Below are positions 1 to 11,880 of a stretch of 64,000 nt of DNA, one piece after another; positions within the stretch are counted from its first letter, which is position 1, and the number at the start of each line of letters is the position of its first letter. The notes under the pieces were generated by a model. It was not told the origin of the DNA. It saw only the letters and a list, made by a program, of their open reading frames with translations, and did no database searches. The stretch is taken from positions 248,001 through 312,000 of the forward strand of contig WHVA01000024.1 of NCBI GenBank assembly GCA_015179125.1, written 5' to 3'. The DNA is from Gautieria morchelliformis. Its lineage: Eukaryota > Basidiomycota > Agaricomycetes > Gomphales > Gomphaceae. Made by a program: the position numbers and the translations under genes.

Positions 1-651
1 CTGGATGGACCGTATAGCCGCTCCCATTTCCTCCGCGGTCTTTTGAGAGATGCGTGCTGCCTCCTCTGCTGCCGCCGCGGCTTTGTCTACGAGGGCCGCA
101 GCTTCCTTCGTCCTCACCGCGAACGCGTTCTCCTCCGCCGCTAACCGTTCCCCCACCCGTTCGGCGATCCTGTCCCCCCTGACGTCATCGTCCAGCTGTT
201 CCATGACAAGGGCTATCGATCTGAGCGCATTGGTCGCCTGCCTCGACATGCCTTTGTATTGGGTAACCTGGAGAATAGCCGTGGCCATGGCCTCGATAGT
301 CCATGGCGCTCCCGGAATGGTTAGTAGCGTGCGTTCCAAGTAGAGCTTACCTCCTTCTACATCTGTTATTTCCTGCCCAGGCATGTCTTTTATCTCTTCG
401 CGTGTGAGTGCTTCGGGCTCTACGGCCGTGCCCCTGGTGGTGGGCCGGGCGGTAGCGGGTCTCTTCGCGATCGCCGGGCCTGTCTCCTTTCCGTGGTCTG
501 CCTGTTTCTCCTTTTCCTGCCCAGGTGGTGTCCTCTGTCTTATCCGCCCCTGGCTGTCCAGCCTCGCCTGCGCCAGGGTGGGGGTGTGCGCCGTCCTGGT
601 GGTGGGTGTGGCGCGGCCCCCGGTCCCGTTGTTCGACGTTCCGGCCGACAT
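1..651 (-). CDS. LINE ORF1 (gag-like) N-terminal part, runs off the left edge
   Basis: The reverse strand is open from an ATG at 651 to base 1: 217 codons with no stop, so the 3' end lies outside the window. The first third is low-complexity (Thr, Pro, Gln, Lys rich). A folded-looking part follows (LYLERTLLTIPGAPWTIEAM, then NALRSIALVMEQLDDDVRGD), then an Ala/Glu-rich helix typical of a coiled coil. The same arrangement occurs in the ORF1 relic at 6.87-7.84 kb, which has a zinc-knuckle-like end. ORF1 proteins of fungal Tad1-like LINEs bind the element RNA; that role is inferred from the family. The ATG is chosen because it is the first in the open frame and follows a short untranslated stretch. 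No frameshift is seen, so this LINE may be younger than the others. Confidence 0.6.
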   Translation of the reverse strand, partial: MSAGTSNNGTGGRATPTTRTAHTPTLAQARLDSQGRIRQRTPPGQEKEKQADHGKETGPAIAKRPATARPTTRGTAVEPEALTREEIKDMPGQEITDVEGGKLYLERTLLTIPGAPWTIEAMATAILQVTQYKGMSRQATNALRSIALVMEQLDDDVRGDRIAERVGERLAAEENAFAVRTKEAAALVDKAAAAAEEAARISQKTAEEMGAAIRSIQ

Positions 652-792
652 TGTGGCTCGGGGTCGACTGGGTGTTTTGGGTTTTGTGTAGATTGTGTCT
701 AGGAGTGTGTGTGTGCGGATGCTGCTGAAAATATGGAGATTGTCCTTAAGCGCCCGGGCGATGGTGGTGGTCGGAGTGCAAAAGGGTCCAGC
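652..792 (-). other. probable 5' untranslated region of the LINE
   Basis: This GT-rich stretch lies between the ORF1 start codon and the first base shared with the duplicated module (about 793). No gene is visible. Confidence 0.3.
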
Positions 793-1242
793 GTGGTACC
801 CTACTGGTCGATGTGACGGTATACGGGACAACACTCACACTACTATATCTCATTAGATGCCCGGGCCTGTATTGAAGTAATCTGCAGTATAGCCATTGTG
901 AGTCGGTGTTATGTCCAATCACTGACAAGAAAATCACGACAAACCTCAGAAAGGAGGTGATGTTCTGCCAAAACAATCTCCCTTATATTGTGTATTTGCG
1001 CAAAAAAAGCTTGGAAGCCTCCTACAGATACTATCAGCTCCGCTCCGCGCTTGGTAGTGTTTGGGTGTGGCTCGGGATCTTTGAAACACATATTCCATGG
1101 ATCACCTATTTCCTCTCCACTAGATGCCCCTCATCACTTACCGCACAGCGTAGCTGATTATTCTCCAAGTCAGGCGGCGCTCCTTATGTAAGTTCAAGTC
1201 TGCGGTGTCACGTGCGACCAGTGTAACGTGCGAGTGACCAGC

Positions 1243-2330
1243 ATGCCTGAAGAAATCGTTACTCTCACTGTCTCTCTCGGTCAATGCTGCAACCGATGCA
1301 TGCGCGTTTTTCACCTTTTCCTTTACACTCACTCCACCCTGTCAGCTCCGCCTTCTGGTAGCATCTCTATGCTGAGTATGGCATCAACGAGGAGGGTATC
1401 CTCGAGGAGTGGGCGACAAAGGGCAGTGACCGTAAGCATATCTTCTTCTACCAAACAGACGACGATCAGTGCATCCCCCGTACTGCCCTAATCGATCTCG
1501 AGCCTCGTGTCAGTACTCGTTCCTCCATCTCAGACGCTCAATTGACTCAGAGTGCCCCATTCAGGTCATTAATACCATCCTCTGTGGACCATACGTAAAT
1601 CTGTACAACCCTGAAGAAAAATGTTTTTTTTTTTAAAGGAAGGTGGGGGAGGAGGTAATGGCTGGGCACGAGGCTATGCAGCCGGCGAACGCATCTACGA
1701 CGAGGTCATGGACATCCTCCATCGAGAGACAGAAGGTAGCAGCTCCCTTCGTCGTTCAGCCCTACAATTCCCTTCTCACCCTCAAATGCCTCACGAATCA
1801 CGCCGACTCAGTCGTCGTCTTCGGGAATAGCGGCCTCGCGCGCATATCGGCAAATGAGCTCTATACTTACAGACGCCAAGCTTTGATCAGCCCAATCAGC
1901 TGGTGAGTTATAAAGTTCGTGTTTTATGTTTTACACGTGTGGCACGTGCGTAGATCATGGAACTAAGCGGCTTTCCACTACGTAGCAACGGTAATGGCGG
2001 CAAGCACACAGACACTGCGCTATCCCTGCCCTATGTACAACGACCTTTTCAGCCTTATCGTTCTCCTCATCTCTAGCTCACGCCCACTTCCTCTCGACCT
2101 CCTACACCTCTTGCACAGGCGACCAGATTGATCAGGTGCGTTTCCTCACAACTTGATCCTGATCCACACCCATTCTCTTGTTTGCCTCACCATCCGTTCA
2201 TCGCATAGGCGAATCCCGTCCGTAAAGCAACAGTCCTCAACGTCATGCGGCGCCTCCTCCAACCCAAGAACCGTATGGTCTCCAGGGCGCCTGGTAAAAC
2301 CACGTGCTACATCACATCTCCTCTCTATAC
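1243..2330 (+). pseudogene. gamma-tubulin pseudogene, copy 1
   Basis: Gamma-tubulin nucleates microtubules at the spindle pole body. Successive reading-frame pieces follow the family in order: MPEEIVT and GQC at 1243; [12 protein letters not shown], then [22 protein letters not shown] (about 1375-1510); [11 protein letters not shown] (about 1585); GWARGYAAGERIYDEVMD (about 1660-1715); YNSLLTLKCLTNHADSVVVF (about 1765); ASTQTLRYP (about 1995); and VRKATVLNVMRRLLQPKNRM (about 2220-2275). Intron remnants lie between them, for example GTCAGT to CAG at about 1508-1565 and GTGAGT at 1901. About 50 codons holding the GTP-binding glycine loop are missing between 1740 and 1756, and nothing after roughly residue 270 of the usual 450 remains. 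Frameshifts make it non-functional. Confidence 0.85.
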
Positions 2331-3306
2331 ACTTCACACCCTTTCTTTCCCCACCGCCGTGCTTCTCTATCCTCTTGTCTGTCTTTCCTTTCAGCCTTCC
2401 CTTAGCTCTACTCTCAAGTCTACCAATCCCTTCACATCCGCCCCTCCACGTTCTCAGCGAAACTCGTGCCGTCAATGCATTACGGGAAAGGGTAGTCATA
2501 AACAGCTGAACACCATTAAGGCTGCTAGACGAATCGATCGACTCGGCTCGACCGCTTGCTCGCATCTCTAGCACGCAAGTAACTTACGGAAGCTGCTACC
2601 TTACGCCTGAAGCTGACTGGGGAATACTCGGATAACCAAGTTTGTCATGTCTGTTGGCTACTTGCATCTATAGTGTGGGTCAGGTTCACCATATATTTGC
2701 ATTAGGGTAGACTGATCTTATCGCATCTTTGCGTTCCCTTGATAAAGAGAATGCATTCTACGAGTGCGGTTAACAGCTGATATTCCGGTCCTGATGTTCA
2801 GGTGCCAGTTGACAGGTCGACATATCAGTAAAATCTAAACTGAGCGCCTAACGGCGCCTGCTGCCACAGGGTTTTAGTCGGTTTTAGTCGAGGTGATGTT
2901 TCTAGTTCCCAATCCGACCCGATTCTCCCGTGGAGTCCCTGCCCAGGATTGGCGGCGGATTGCCACGCAGGGAATTCGCATGCCAGCAGTTTCTCGTACA
3001 TACTTCGATGTCATTGAAATAGGGTTCCGTTGGAAGTACTGACGACAGCCTTCTATGTTGGCATCAGTGAGCGCTATATCATGACATGGTCCGAGTGTTA
3101 TACCTCAGTCGCGTAGCCACTTGCATCGGTTACAGGAAGGCTAGCCGAGCTCCCCCGTTGCCGTACTGTACAAAATTGCTTCAGGGGTGCCTACATAGTA
3201 GCCCTGCGAATGCGAACTAGGCAATCTTAACGCGACCATAAGCGTTCCGCCTATTCTTGTTCTTTACTCTATTTTCTCTGTTCGCCACTTGTTTACATGA
3301 GAACGC
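2331..3306. other. module DNA between the two gene remnants
   Basis: No gene is seen. From about 2480 the sequence is shared with copies 2 and 3, including the CTAGACGAATCGATCGACTC region, the GCAATTAGGGTAGACTGA-like region and the CCCTGCCCAGGATTGGCGG region. It probably holds the promoter side of the DUF6533 gene. Confidence 0.5.
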
Positions 3307-4777
3307 ATGTCACCCACCGTTGATCTGCCAGTGTTATTATGGGATCGTTATATCTGTCGCTATGTAATAGGTGCGTCGCATGGTCATGGAAATTTGTGCA
3401 GTCACGTTGAGCTCTCAGTACTGTAGCTTCAGTATATATTGTCCTACTCTTGGAACACCTGGCCTCTTTACCTCAGGTTCGTAAGACTCTTAATATTAAC
3501 TGCTATCTATGAACTCGTTCATGCAGGAGATCGAGTTTATTTGGGCGCAGAAGACACCCAGAAGCGGTTTACCGCGATTTTTTTTCCTCTTGTATCGCTA
3601 TTCCGCGGTCGCTGGTCTTACCATTATCAATCATAGTAAGCGTCCATCTGGCGTGTGTACGAGTTCAGGACTGACATGGTGTAGTGATGGCGGGTATCTG
3701 GCGTCCTGTGGAACTCAATGTAAGTTGGGCAGAAAATTTCACTAAGCATGTAGCTGACAATTCGACTCCCAGCCGTCCGTCTGTCCCCGACTCCCTCAGT
3801 CAAAACTAATGTTATACTCAATTCAGCTGTAAACAAGGCATTGCTATGGCAGCCGCTCTGTCTATCCTTTCAACAGGCATCGCGGATGCTCTCGTTATGC
3901 TACGAGTATCTGTTCGTTGGGGCCGCCAGCGTCTGATATTGGGTATTCTCCTTTTCTCGTTTTTCAGTACATTTTCAGCCGCAGCTATATCTCTCGTGAT
4001 CGTTGCAACAAAACTTGTTGGTATGTTGAGTTACTTAATTGTCATGGCTCGCATGTGCCAATGCTGGCCGCAGCAAGCACCGAGGTCGTGCCATCTGTGA
4101 GCATATGCCTCTTCCCCTTTGATAGCAGACATCAAATAATGGTTGGAATATGGGTTCCGGGGGTGGGTTTCCAACCTGAGAATGCACCTTGAGTGGGTGG
4201 CAGGTGCCATTGATTGTCTCTAAAACTCTTCTGGTAGATGGTTTTTGACAGTCTGGTGTTGTCTTTGGCTGGCTGGAACGCATACGCACGACCTCGGACC
4301 GAACAGACTGCCTTCACTGTGGCATTATATCGGGACGGTGTTGTTGTGTTTCTGGTCTGTACAGCAGTAAAGCGGAACTCTCAGGAGAAAACTAACATGT
4401 CATCCTAGATCCTGGCTGGTTTGTGAAAGAATTCGGCGAAATGGGAAATCATTGACATCATCCCCAGGCCTCCGCTCCGTTAGCTTGTTTTTCTCACTAT
4501 TCGGCAGTCAACTTTATCTTATGGGACTCTGGTAAGAAACCAGATAAAATACACAGAGACCATTAATAAGCTCACAACTACTACTAGCGTATCATGGCCA
4601 ATGTCAACGATCACGCTCAGCCGATTTATATTCCGTGTGCGCCGCCGCGAGAAGGGACTAGCCCTCCCCTCAAACAACTCGGGCGACACCGCTGTGGCTG
4701 ATGCCGATTCAGGATTGTGCAGTGCGCCGGAGGCCTCATCCGTATCGCTTCAAGCGCGACATAACTCCTTAGGTTGA
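3307..4777 (+). pseudogene. DUF6533-type membrane protein gene, copy 1 (broken)
   Basis: DUF6533 proteins are fungal multi-pass membrane proteins of unknown role. Hallmarks appear in order: an ATG (MSPTVDL) at 3307; a hydrophobic exon ending LLLEHLASLPQ in copies 2 and 3; then after an intron EIEFIWAQKTPRSGLPRFFF and LLYRYSAV (about 3527-3605), matching the EVE-x-IWRR and LLNRY signature. Later come IADALVMLRVSVRWGRQRLI and a hydrophobic helix (3875-4020), a further helix with RDGVVVFLVCTAV (about 4330), WPMSTITLSRFIFR (about 4590) and the tail ending at TGA 4777. Copy 1 keeps a GT donor after LPQ (CAGGTTCGT) where copies 2 and 3 have GC. Stops and frame changes between pieces indicate a pseudogene. 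Confidence 0.65.
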
Positions 4778-6036
4778 ATTCGGAGGTGGCAGATTTCCGA
4801 GGCGCAAAGTCAATTAGAGACCTCACGGCGACAGAAAAGGTCAATGCTGAGAGGGGAAGTGGCGTATAACAATATAGTCGTAGCTCTGGTCGATGTCAAG
4901 CATCTAGGAGCAAACCACAGTGCGACCGTCACACACAGCCCAAGAAACGCAACGAAGGCAAGCCGTTACAGAGGCAATGGTAGTACGGTAGTCACATCAG
5001 TCATGATATGGCTGTGGATCTTCGTTTACCTAACACGAGGCATTCGAGTTCAGACCCAGAAGCGACGCAAAGCGTGTCCATATGACCATCAGGCGAGACC
5101 TGCATTGCACGGTCGAAGCGAACCGTGTAAGAAGAAGTCAACTCCAACCTGTGCTGGCGGCTGTAGCCTTCGTCCCGTGCGAAGCGACCATGCGCGAATC
5201 ATGCTATTCGTCACGTGCCGCGAAGAGAAGTTGATCCTCTGCCAGGCCCTTAGTGTTTGAGAACATGCTCAGTGCATTTTGGAATAGAAAGTTACCAAGC
5301 GAAATGGGCCATTCGCATCCCCATCGAATGATTGGATCGGCAGAGCAGCCACAGATCCGAATTTGGATCGTCCAACCATCCGAACTCGAACATGTTGAGC
5401 TAATACAAGTTCAGCAACCTATACATACACGTCGCATCCAATGAGAACCCACAGAACAGAACCGTCTATCGCCGCGACGAGCAAATGGGATTCACGGAGT
5501 CATCGTAAATGCGCGAGTGACGCGTATTTGGATCTTCCACCTAACGCGTTCGGTTTTTGGGTTCTTAAATCAATTGTACAGCGCCGTTTAATTCGTGCGC
5601 CTGCCAGAAAAACATCGTTCTGGGTGTACACATCAAATAAGGCCGGATATACATAAACACCCACGTACATGGTCGCGGTGTAATAAAACACATCGCTGTC
5701 ACGTTATAAATGGGCTTGTGGATCATGGGTTCTCTATGTCGATGACATGTAGGGTCATGTCTTGCACACCTACATTATATTTGATGTTAGCTTTGACTGA
5801 ATTCAAAGACTTACTAAACAAGCGTGAAGGAACGATCTTGAAATTGAGAAGATCGAACGTCGTACAACTGTAATAAAATACGTGATAATGTTCGGTGACG
5901 ACTGACCGGAAACGAACATATTGACGTGATAAGCAAAGCACGGATATAGCGGCAGGAACACATTATTTGGAAGAGACATTGCATATGAGGATCCTGTGGG
6001 TAGGTTCAAAGGATGTGTAGCTGATGTGAATATCAC
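4778..6036. other. module 3' flank and junction to copy 2
   Basis: No convincing gene. The short frames on both strands are shared with copies 2 and 3 but show no family motif. The part up to about 5904 is module DNA; 5905-6036 is unique spacer before copy 2. Confidence 0.4.
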
Positions 6037-6490
6037 CGTGGTACTCTCAGTACACGTAGATGTGACGATATACGGGACAACAGTCACATTAATATCTTAT
6101 TAGATGCCCGGGCCTGTAATGAAGTTGCATTATAGCCATTGTGAGCCGGTGTTATGTCGAAACACCGAGAAGAAAATCACGACAGACCTTGGAAAAGCAG
6201 TGATGGTCTGCAAAACAATGACTCACCCTTATATTTGCGGAAAACAACCTTGGAAGCCACCTACAGAAACAATGTTCTGTCCCTGGTCTTGTTCGGGTGT
6301 GGCTCGGAATATATTTGCAACGCATATGATATAGATCACCCATTTCCTCTCCACTAGATGCCCATAATCACTTACGCACAGCGTAGCTGAGTATTCCTCT
6401 AAGCAAAGTCAAGCACGCGTCGGCACTCCTTACGTAAGTTCAAGTCTTTGTCACGTGCGACCAGTATACGTAACGCACGAGTGACCAGCA

Positions 6491-6868
6491 TGCCTCAAGA
6501 AATCGTTACTGTCTCTCTCTGTCAATGCGGCAACCAAGGCATGCGCGTTTTTGCACACAATCACCCCACCTTGTCAGCTCCGCCTTCTGGCAGCGTCTTT
6601 GTGCTGAGCATGGCATCAACAAGGAGGGTATCTTCGAGGAGAGTACAGCTTGTTCCTCCATCTCAGGCGCCCAATTGACTCAGAGTGCCCCGTTCAGGTC
6701 ATTAATACCATCTTGTCTGGACCACACGTAACTCTGTACAACCCTCAAAAAATATTCTTTTTTTCAAAAGAAGGTGGGGGAGCAGGGAATGGCTGAGCAC
6801 AAGGCCATGCAGTCGGCGAACGCATCTACGACGAGGTCATGGACATCCTCCATCGTGAGACGGGAGGC
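6491..6868 (+). pseudogene. gamma-tubulin pseudogene, copy 2 (5' end only)
   Basis: The start codon context reads MPQEIVT, then QCGNQ, followed by an intron remnant ending CTTGTCAG and then [19 protein letters not shown] (about 6583-6640). This is closer to real gamma-tubulin than copy 1 in this stretch. The DRKD-FFYQ part is deleted. Later pieces include the INTILSG and LYNP stretch (about 6705-6745) and GERIYDEVMDILHRET (about 6812-6860). The gene is cut at 6868 where LINE sequence begins. Confidence 0.8.
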
Positions 6869-7839
6869 AGCAGTGTGGGGCTTGCCACATGTACCACACT
6901 TCCCCGGCCATATGTCTGGCATTGTGTTTCTGGCATTTCAGCCATCGCCTGGGCTCCTTTTCATTCTTCTCGCCCAGGTGCGCTTGCCTGCTATTATCAT
7001 TCCATCCCCGATGCTTTGATTTGCTGCCTCCGTGGTTGCGATTTTGCGATGATATGCGCCGACCGTTGCCCCTCTGTTCTCTGGTGGATCGGTTTGATCC
7101 ATCTTGTCGATATTAGCGTGTTGTCCGGTAGCATCGAGTCGCGCTCAATCTTTCGGAGCTCTGCAAAGGCTTCTGGTGAATGAGAAAGCGGCACATACTC
7201 CACAATGATGGATAGTGCTCTGTCTTTAATGATCGCCGTCCCGCTGAATTTCTCTAAAAATTCCTTCTTATGAGCTTGTACCCACATCGCCGCAGCTGCC
7301 ATGCGCAACTCGAAAACTATCCCTCCGTTCGCGAGCTTTTTCGCCCCTACGAAGCACACCCCGTCCCTGTTGTCTGCACGGTCGAGTTGGTCCATGGCTT
7401 CGTTGGCTTTTGCCACTAGCTCCTGTTCCGAGAGGAGAGGGTGACGAGCGTGTTTTGCTCGGCCCACGGGTCGCTGTCTATTAATATCTGGCGTTCCCTT
7501 GCCTTTGCCCTGGCCAGGTTGTTGGGATGTGATAGCGGTACGTTGCCTCGCAGCGCAGCCGCGTACGTCGTTCCCGCTCCTCCCCTTCCGACCTCCCCTT
7601 CTTCCCCCCTTTGCGTTCCATTCACCTCTTCCATTCGCCTAGCCACCCCCTTTACCACCTCCTGAGCGAACTCCGTCAAATTCCTTGCCCGCCTCCACGT
7701 TGTCTATGGTCGGCCGCAGTTTTTCTTCTATGTAGTGCAGAGTCGCCTCTCCGGTTCCCTTGGCTGTCTCCTCCATCATGAGCACCGCCACCGACCTTAT
7801 TCCCTTCTGCAGCGCCTTTCCCGTCGTACTGTGCTCCAA
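6869..7839 (-). pseudogene. LINE ORF1 (gag-like) relic inside gamma-tubulin copy 2
   Basis: Reading on the minus strand, overlapping frames give a helical N-terminal piece (KGTGEATLHYIEEKLRPTID), then TTYAAALRGNVPLSHPNNLA, then an RNA-binding-like core (DGVCFVGAKKLANGGIVFEL, WVQAHKKEFLEKFSGTAI) and finally a zinc-knuckle-like end (CQKH, CGTCGKPH) near 6880-6935. Frameshifts are needed near 7675 and 7440, so it is dead. The order matches ORF1 of Tad1-like LINEs. The junction at 6868-6869 is sharp. Confidence 0.6.
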
Positions 7840-8739
7840 TGACAGCAGGATGTAACTGAATAGCCCGCATCAGTGTAAAGCTTTTCGCTGATTCGTCCCC
7901 CACCCTCATGTGCGCCAACGAGCAGGATGTTGACTACATCCCGCCACCAGACAACCGTCACACCACCACAATTGGCATGTCCTCCGCGGAGACGTCCTGG
8001 GAGGGCAATTATGACATGGATCTCGAGACTCACAGAAGTCATAGACGGCGGCGAGGAGTCGTCGAGTTACCTCCACTCGTCTCTTAGTCCTGCGCTAAAT
8101 TCCTCCTCACAGTCCCAAGCTGCCCTCGACCAACCCACGCGCGAACAAGTCAACCGACTGACAATCTCAGAAGTTTGAACTGACCTGGCCACACAGCTCC
8201 AGGCACGCCAAGCCGAGCTGCCGAGCTGCGTCTCGTGCATGCGACGGTGGAGCAGGAACGCGCTGCTGCACACAAGAATAAGCTCCACATCGATCGTCAG
8301 CGTCTCAGCATCGCGACCCGATTTCTAACTGCCAGACATCTGCCTGAACAAGCCTGAGGACATTGTGAAAAGCATTGGCCTTTCTGTGAATTGTGAATTC
8401 AACACTAGATATAACAGATTATTGCAATATATCGGGGTACAAGAAGAAATAATATTTCAAGATTCAGCACCACAAGTCCCCTGGATCGTTCTCCTGGAGG
8501 GCTCAGCGCTCTACGCATAAATCATGCGAAGGACTCTGGTCGGAAATGTTCCACTACTACGACATGGATCCATCCGCAAGTGAATGCAAGCCCCTGAGCA
8601 TATGGTTAAAATTTGGACTGCTTTCACACTTACAGGCAGCTAGGAATGTCCGAATGATCCTACAGAATTCTCACAATAAGAACTAAAACAGAGTCTCATA
8701 TCATGCAGCCTCCTACTGTTGGCTGTTCTCAACGCTCAT
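7840..8739. other. no recognised gene; short coiled-coil-like frame
   Basis: A plus-strand frame of about 80 codons starts at 7927. A further stretch near 8190-8345 reads as a charged helix (VEQERAAAHKNKLHIDRQRL), which hints at a coiled coil. The two are out of frame and I recognise no family. The rest, 8350-8739, shows nothing. Confidence 0.25.
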
Positions 8740-9225
8740 TTACCCTTCCAGTTGACAACCCTCCCAAATGTTCGTTCCCCAAATTCCAGATCTAAGACAC
8801 GCAAGCTGCACCACTTGGGAGTGGTCGATAAATAGGTTCACGTTGACCCCGTAATTGTGATTCAGGATGTACCATTCGAAGACTTTTGGACCGACAACTT
8901 CAAACGTGAGCTTGGCGAGGGGAAGCGGCCGAAACATACGAGAGAACGTCTTTAAATACCAATGTTAGCACGCTCAGGGCTTGGCATCTATATATCCTTA
9001 CGAACCAGTACGCCAGGCTCTCATGTTCTCAGTGATATCCTCACTCCCGATCATGAACATCTCGGCACTTGCATCTAGTAGGGTTTTGGCTGCATAGATC
9101 AGCCCATCTGGCACACACATTGGACGTCCCTGCAATTTATAAATCTGCCATGCATACTAACATGATGGCCGCCTGCGCTCCATTGAATTCCCTACTCTGG
9201 TTTGGCTTTTACACCGAGCCGCTGT
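8740..9225 (-). pseudogene. ComA-like (phosphosulfolactate synthase family) 3' fragment
   Basis: On the minus strand the order is LGVKAKPE (about 9205), then after a gap GRPMCVPDGLIYAAKTLLDA, SAEMFMIGSEDITENMRAWR (about 9010-9140), an intron remnant, then LTFEVVGPKVFEWYILNHNY and VNLFIDHSQVVQLACLRSGI WGTN to a stop at 8740 (quoted in two parts). This follows the ComA fold family (bacterial YitD-type): a MIES-x-GITENV-x-WRTD block, a VMFEA-x-P-x-VFxWY block and an NLFVDHSQIVQLECLRxGIWG block. Family enzymes add sulfite to phosphoenolpyruvate; the role in fungi is not clear to me. The catalytic-side E of MIES is G here, and the N-terminal half is absent. A shorter copy lies at 33668-33835. Confidence 0.7.
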
Positions 9226-10411
9226 AGTGCCGTCAATGCATGAGGGGAAAGGTAGTCATAAATAGCTGAACGCCACTGAGGCTCCTAAACGAATCGATCG
9301 ACTCGGCTCGACCGCTTACTCGCATCGTTATCACGCGAGCAAGTAACTTACGGAAGCTGCTACCTTATGCCTGAAGCTGGCTGGTGAATACTCGGATAAC
9401 CATGTTTGTCATGTCTGTTGCCAAGGTTACTTGTATCTATAGTGTGGGTCAAATTCACGATATATTGCATTACGGTACTGTACGTACATGGTTCACCATA
9501 TATTTATGTTTGCATTACGGTAGGTCATGTTCACCATATATTTGCATGACGGTAGGCTGATACTGATCTCATCGAATCTATGCGTTCTCTTGGATGAGAT
9601 CAATAGAATGCCTTCTGCAAGTGCTGTTAAAACTCAACTGATATTCCCGCGGTCCTGATGTTCAGCCTCAGGTGGCAGTTGACAGGTCGACATATCAGTA
9701 AAATATATACTGTTGAGCGCCTCACGGCGCCTCCTCTAGCTGCCAGCCTGCCACAGGGTTTGAATCGGGTTGAGGCGAGGTATTTCTAGCTCCCAATCCG
9801 AGACGATTCTCTCCCTTGGAGTCCCTGCCCAGGATTGGCGGCGGATTGCCACGCAGGGAATTCGCATGCCAGCAGCTTCTCGTACTTTCGATGCCATTCA
9901 AAGACTAACGATAGGCTTCTATGTTGGCGTCAGTGAGTGCTATCATGACATGATCTGAGTGTCATCATCGTGACATGCTAGATGATATCAGATCAGTCAG
10001 TGTAGCCAGTGACTTCCATCGATTACAGTAAAGCTAGTCGAGCTCAACCTCCCACGTTGCCCGACTGTATTAATTTCGGGTCTTCGACGGAGTCGTCTCC
10101 CTTGCTACATTCCTTGCAGGTACAAACCAGGGAGTCGGTGTGCAATTAATTCATTCGCATGGCCGACGCAATTGCTCAATTAACTTCCCGGCGTGTTGCA
10201 ACAAGGTTCGATGGCGTCCTACAGATATGTTCGCTCATCGATCATGGCTCAAACTTTGTGTAGAATTCGAAATTGCTTCCCAATTGAATAGTACATAGCC
10301 CGGCTTCGAATGCGAACTAGGCAGGACCTTCTTAATGTGACTATACGTGTTCCGCGTATTCTTGTTCTTTACTCTACTTTCTCTGTTCGCCGCTTGGCTA
10401 CACGAGAACGC
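9226..10411. other. module DNA upstream of DUF6533 copy 2
   Basis: This matches 2480-3306 of copy 1 and 33836-34911 of copy 3. No gene is seen. The tracts around 9440-9560 repeat CACCATATATTTGCAT-like words three times. Confidence 0.45.
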
Positions 10412-11880
10412 ATGTCACCCACCTTTGATCTGGTAGTCTGGGAGCTTTATATCTGTCGCTATGTAATAGGTGCGTGGCATGATCATGGAAACTTGTGCAG
10501 TTACATCGAGCTAGATCTCAGTATTGTAGCTTCGGTATATATCGTCCTACTCCTGGAACACCTGGCCTCTTTACCTCAGGCTGGTAAGACTCTTGATATT
10601 AACTGCCATCTATGAACTCGTTCATGCAGGAGATCGAGTTTATTTGGAGACAGAAGACACCCAGAAACGGTTTACCGCGATTTTTTTTCCTCTTGTATCG
10701 CTATTCCGCGGTTGTCGGTCTTACCATTATCAATCATAGTAAGCGTCCATCTGGCGTGTGTACTAGTTCGGGACTGACATGGTGTAGTTATGTCGGGTAT
10801 CTCACGTCCTTTGGAACTCAACGTAAGTTGGGAAGAAAATTTCATTCAGCATATAGCTGACAATTTGGCTCCCAGCTGTCCGGCTGTCTCCCCGAATCCC
10901 TCATTCAAAACTAATGTTGTACTCAATTCAGGTGTAAGCAAGCCGTGGCCGTGGTAGCTGCTCTGTCCATCTTTTCAATGGGCATTGCGGATGCTCTCGT
11001 TATGCTACGAGTATCTGTGCTCTGGGGGCGCCAGCGTCTCATATTGGGTATTCTCCTTTTCTCGTGTTTGAGTACATTTTCAGCCGCAGCTATATCTGTC
11101 GTGATCGTTGCAACAAAACTTGTTGGTATGTTGAGTTACTTAATTGCGATGGCTCGGATGTGCCAATGCTTGCCGCAGCAAGCACCAACATCGTGCCACC
11201 TCTGAGCATATGCCTCCCATTTCATAGCCAACATCAAATGGTTGTCGGAGTATGGGTTCCGGGGGTGGGTTTCCAACCTGAGAATGCACCTTGAGTGGAT
11301 GGCAGGTGCCATTGATTGTCGCTAAAACTCTTCTGATAGATGGTCTTTGACGGTCTGGTGTTGTCTTTGGCTGGCTGGAATGCATGCGCACAGCCTCGGA
11401 CCCAACAGACCGCTTTCACTTTGGCATTATATCGGGACGGTGTTGTTGTGTTTCTGGTCTGTACAGCAGTAAAGCGGAACTCGTAGGAGAAAACTAACAT
11501 GGCATCCCAGATCCTGGCTGGTTTGTGAAAGAATTCCGCGAAATAGGAAATCACTGACATCATCCTCCAGCCCTCCGCGCCGTTAGCTTGTTCTTCTCAC
11601 TATTCGGAAGTCAATTTTATCTTCTGGGACTCTGGTGAGAAACCAGATAAAATACCGAGAGACCACGAATATGCTCACAACTACTACCAGCATATCATGG
11701 CCAATGTCAACGATCACGCTCAGCCGATTTATATTCCGTGTGCGCCGCCTCGAGAAGGGACTGGCCCTCCCCTCAAACAGCTCAGGCGACACCGCTGTCG
11801 CTGGTGCCGATTCGGAATGGTGCAGTGTGCCGCACGGCTCTTTTATATCCCTTCAGGCGCGACATAACTCCTTGAGTTGA
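10412..11880 (+). pseudogene. DUF6533-type membrane protein gene, copy 2 (broken)
   Basis: It starts MSPTFDLVVWELYICRYVI at 10412. If the intron ends at TATTGTAG the frame runs on as ASVYIVLLLEHLASLPQ, a first membrane helix. Then come EIEFIWRQKTPRNGLPRFFF and LLYRYSAVVGLTIINHS (about 10628-10735), IADALVMLRVSVLWGRQRLI (about 10985), RDGVVVFLVCTAV (about 11435), WPMSTITLSRFIFRVRRLE (about 11695) and a stop at 11880. The donor after LPQ is GC rather than GT. The joins in the middle are out of phase, so it is called a pseudogene; it is nearly identical to copy 3. Confidence 0.65.

Larger units (their letters stand above)
793..5904 (+). repeat. Module copy 1: gamma-tubulin 5' part plus DUF6533 gene
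   Basis: This block can be followed base by base in copy 2 (about 6037-13015), in part in copy 3 (31.0-48.36 kb) and at its start in copy 4 (62.88 kb onward). Its left part (820-1242) matches 6068-6492; its right part ends near AATGTTCGGTGACGACT, also found just before 48357. Copies 1 and 2 are head to tail, with only about 130 bases between them. The unit carries pieces of two unrelated host genes with introns kept, so it was copied as DNA, not through mRNA. Confidence 0.8.

Noticed and set aside
2146..2574. 142-codon minus-strand frame
   Set aside because: Antisense of gamma-tubulin exons and introns.
4844..5260. 138-codon plus-strand frame
   Set aside because: Not conserved as a frame in module copies 2 and 3, and no protein motif.
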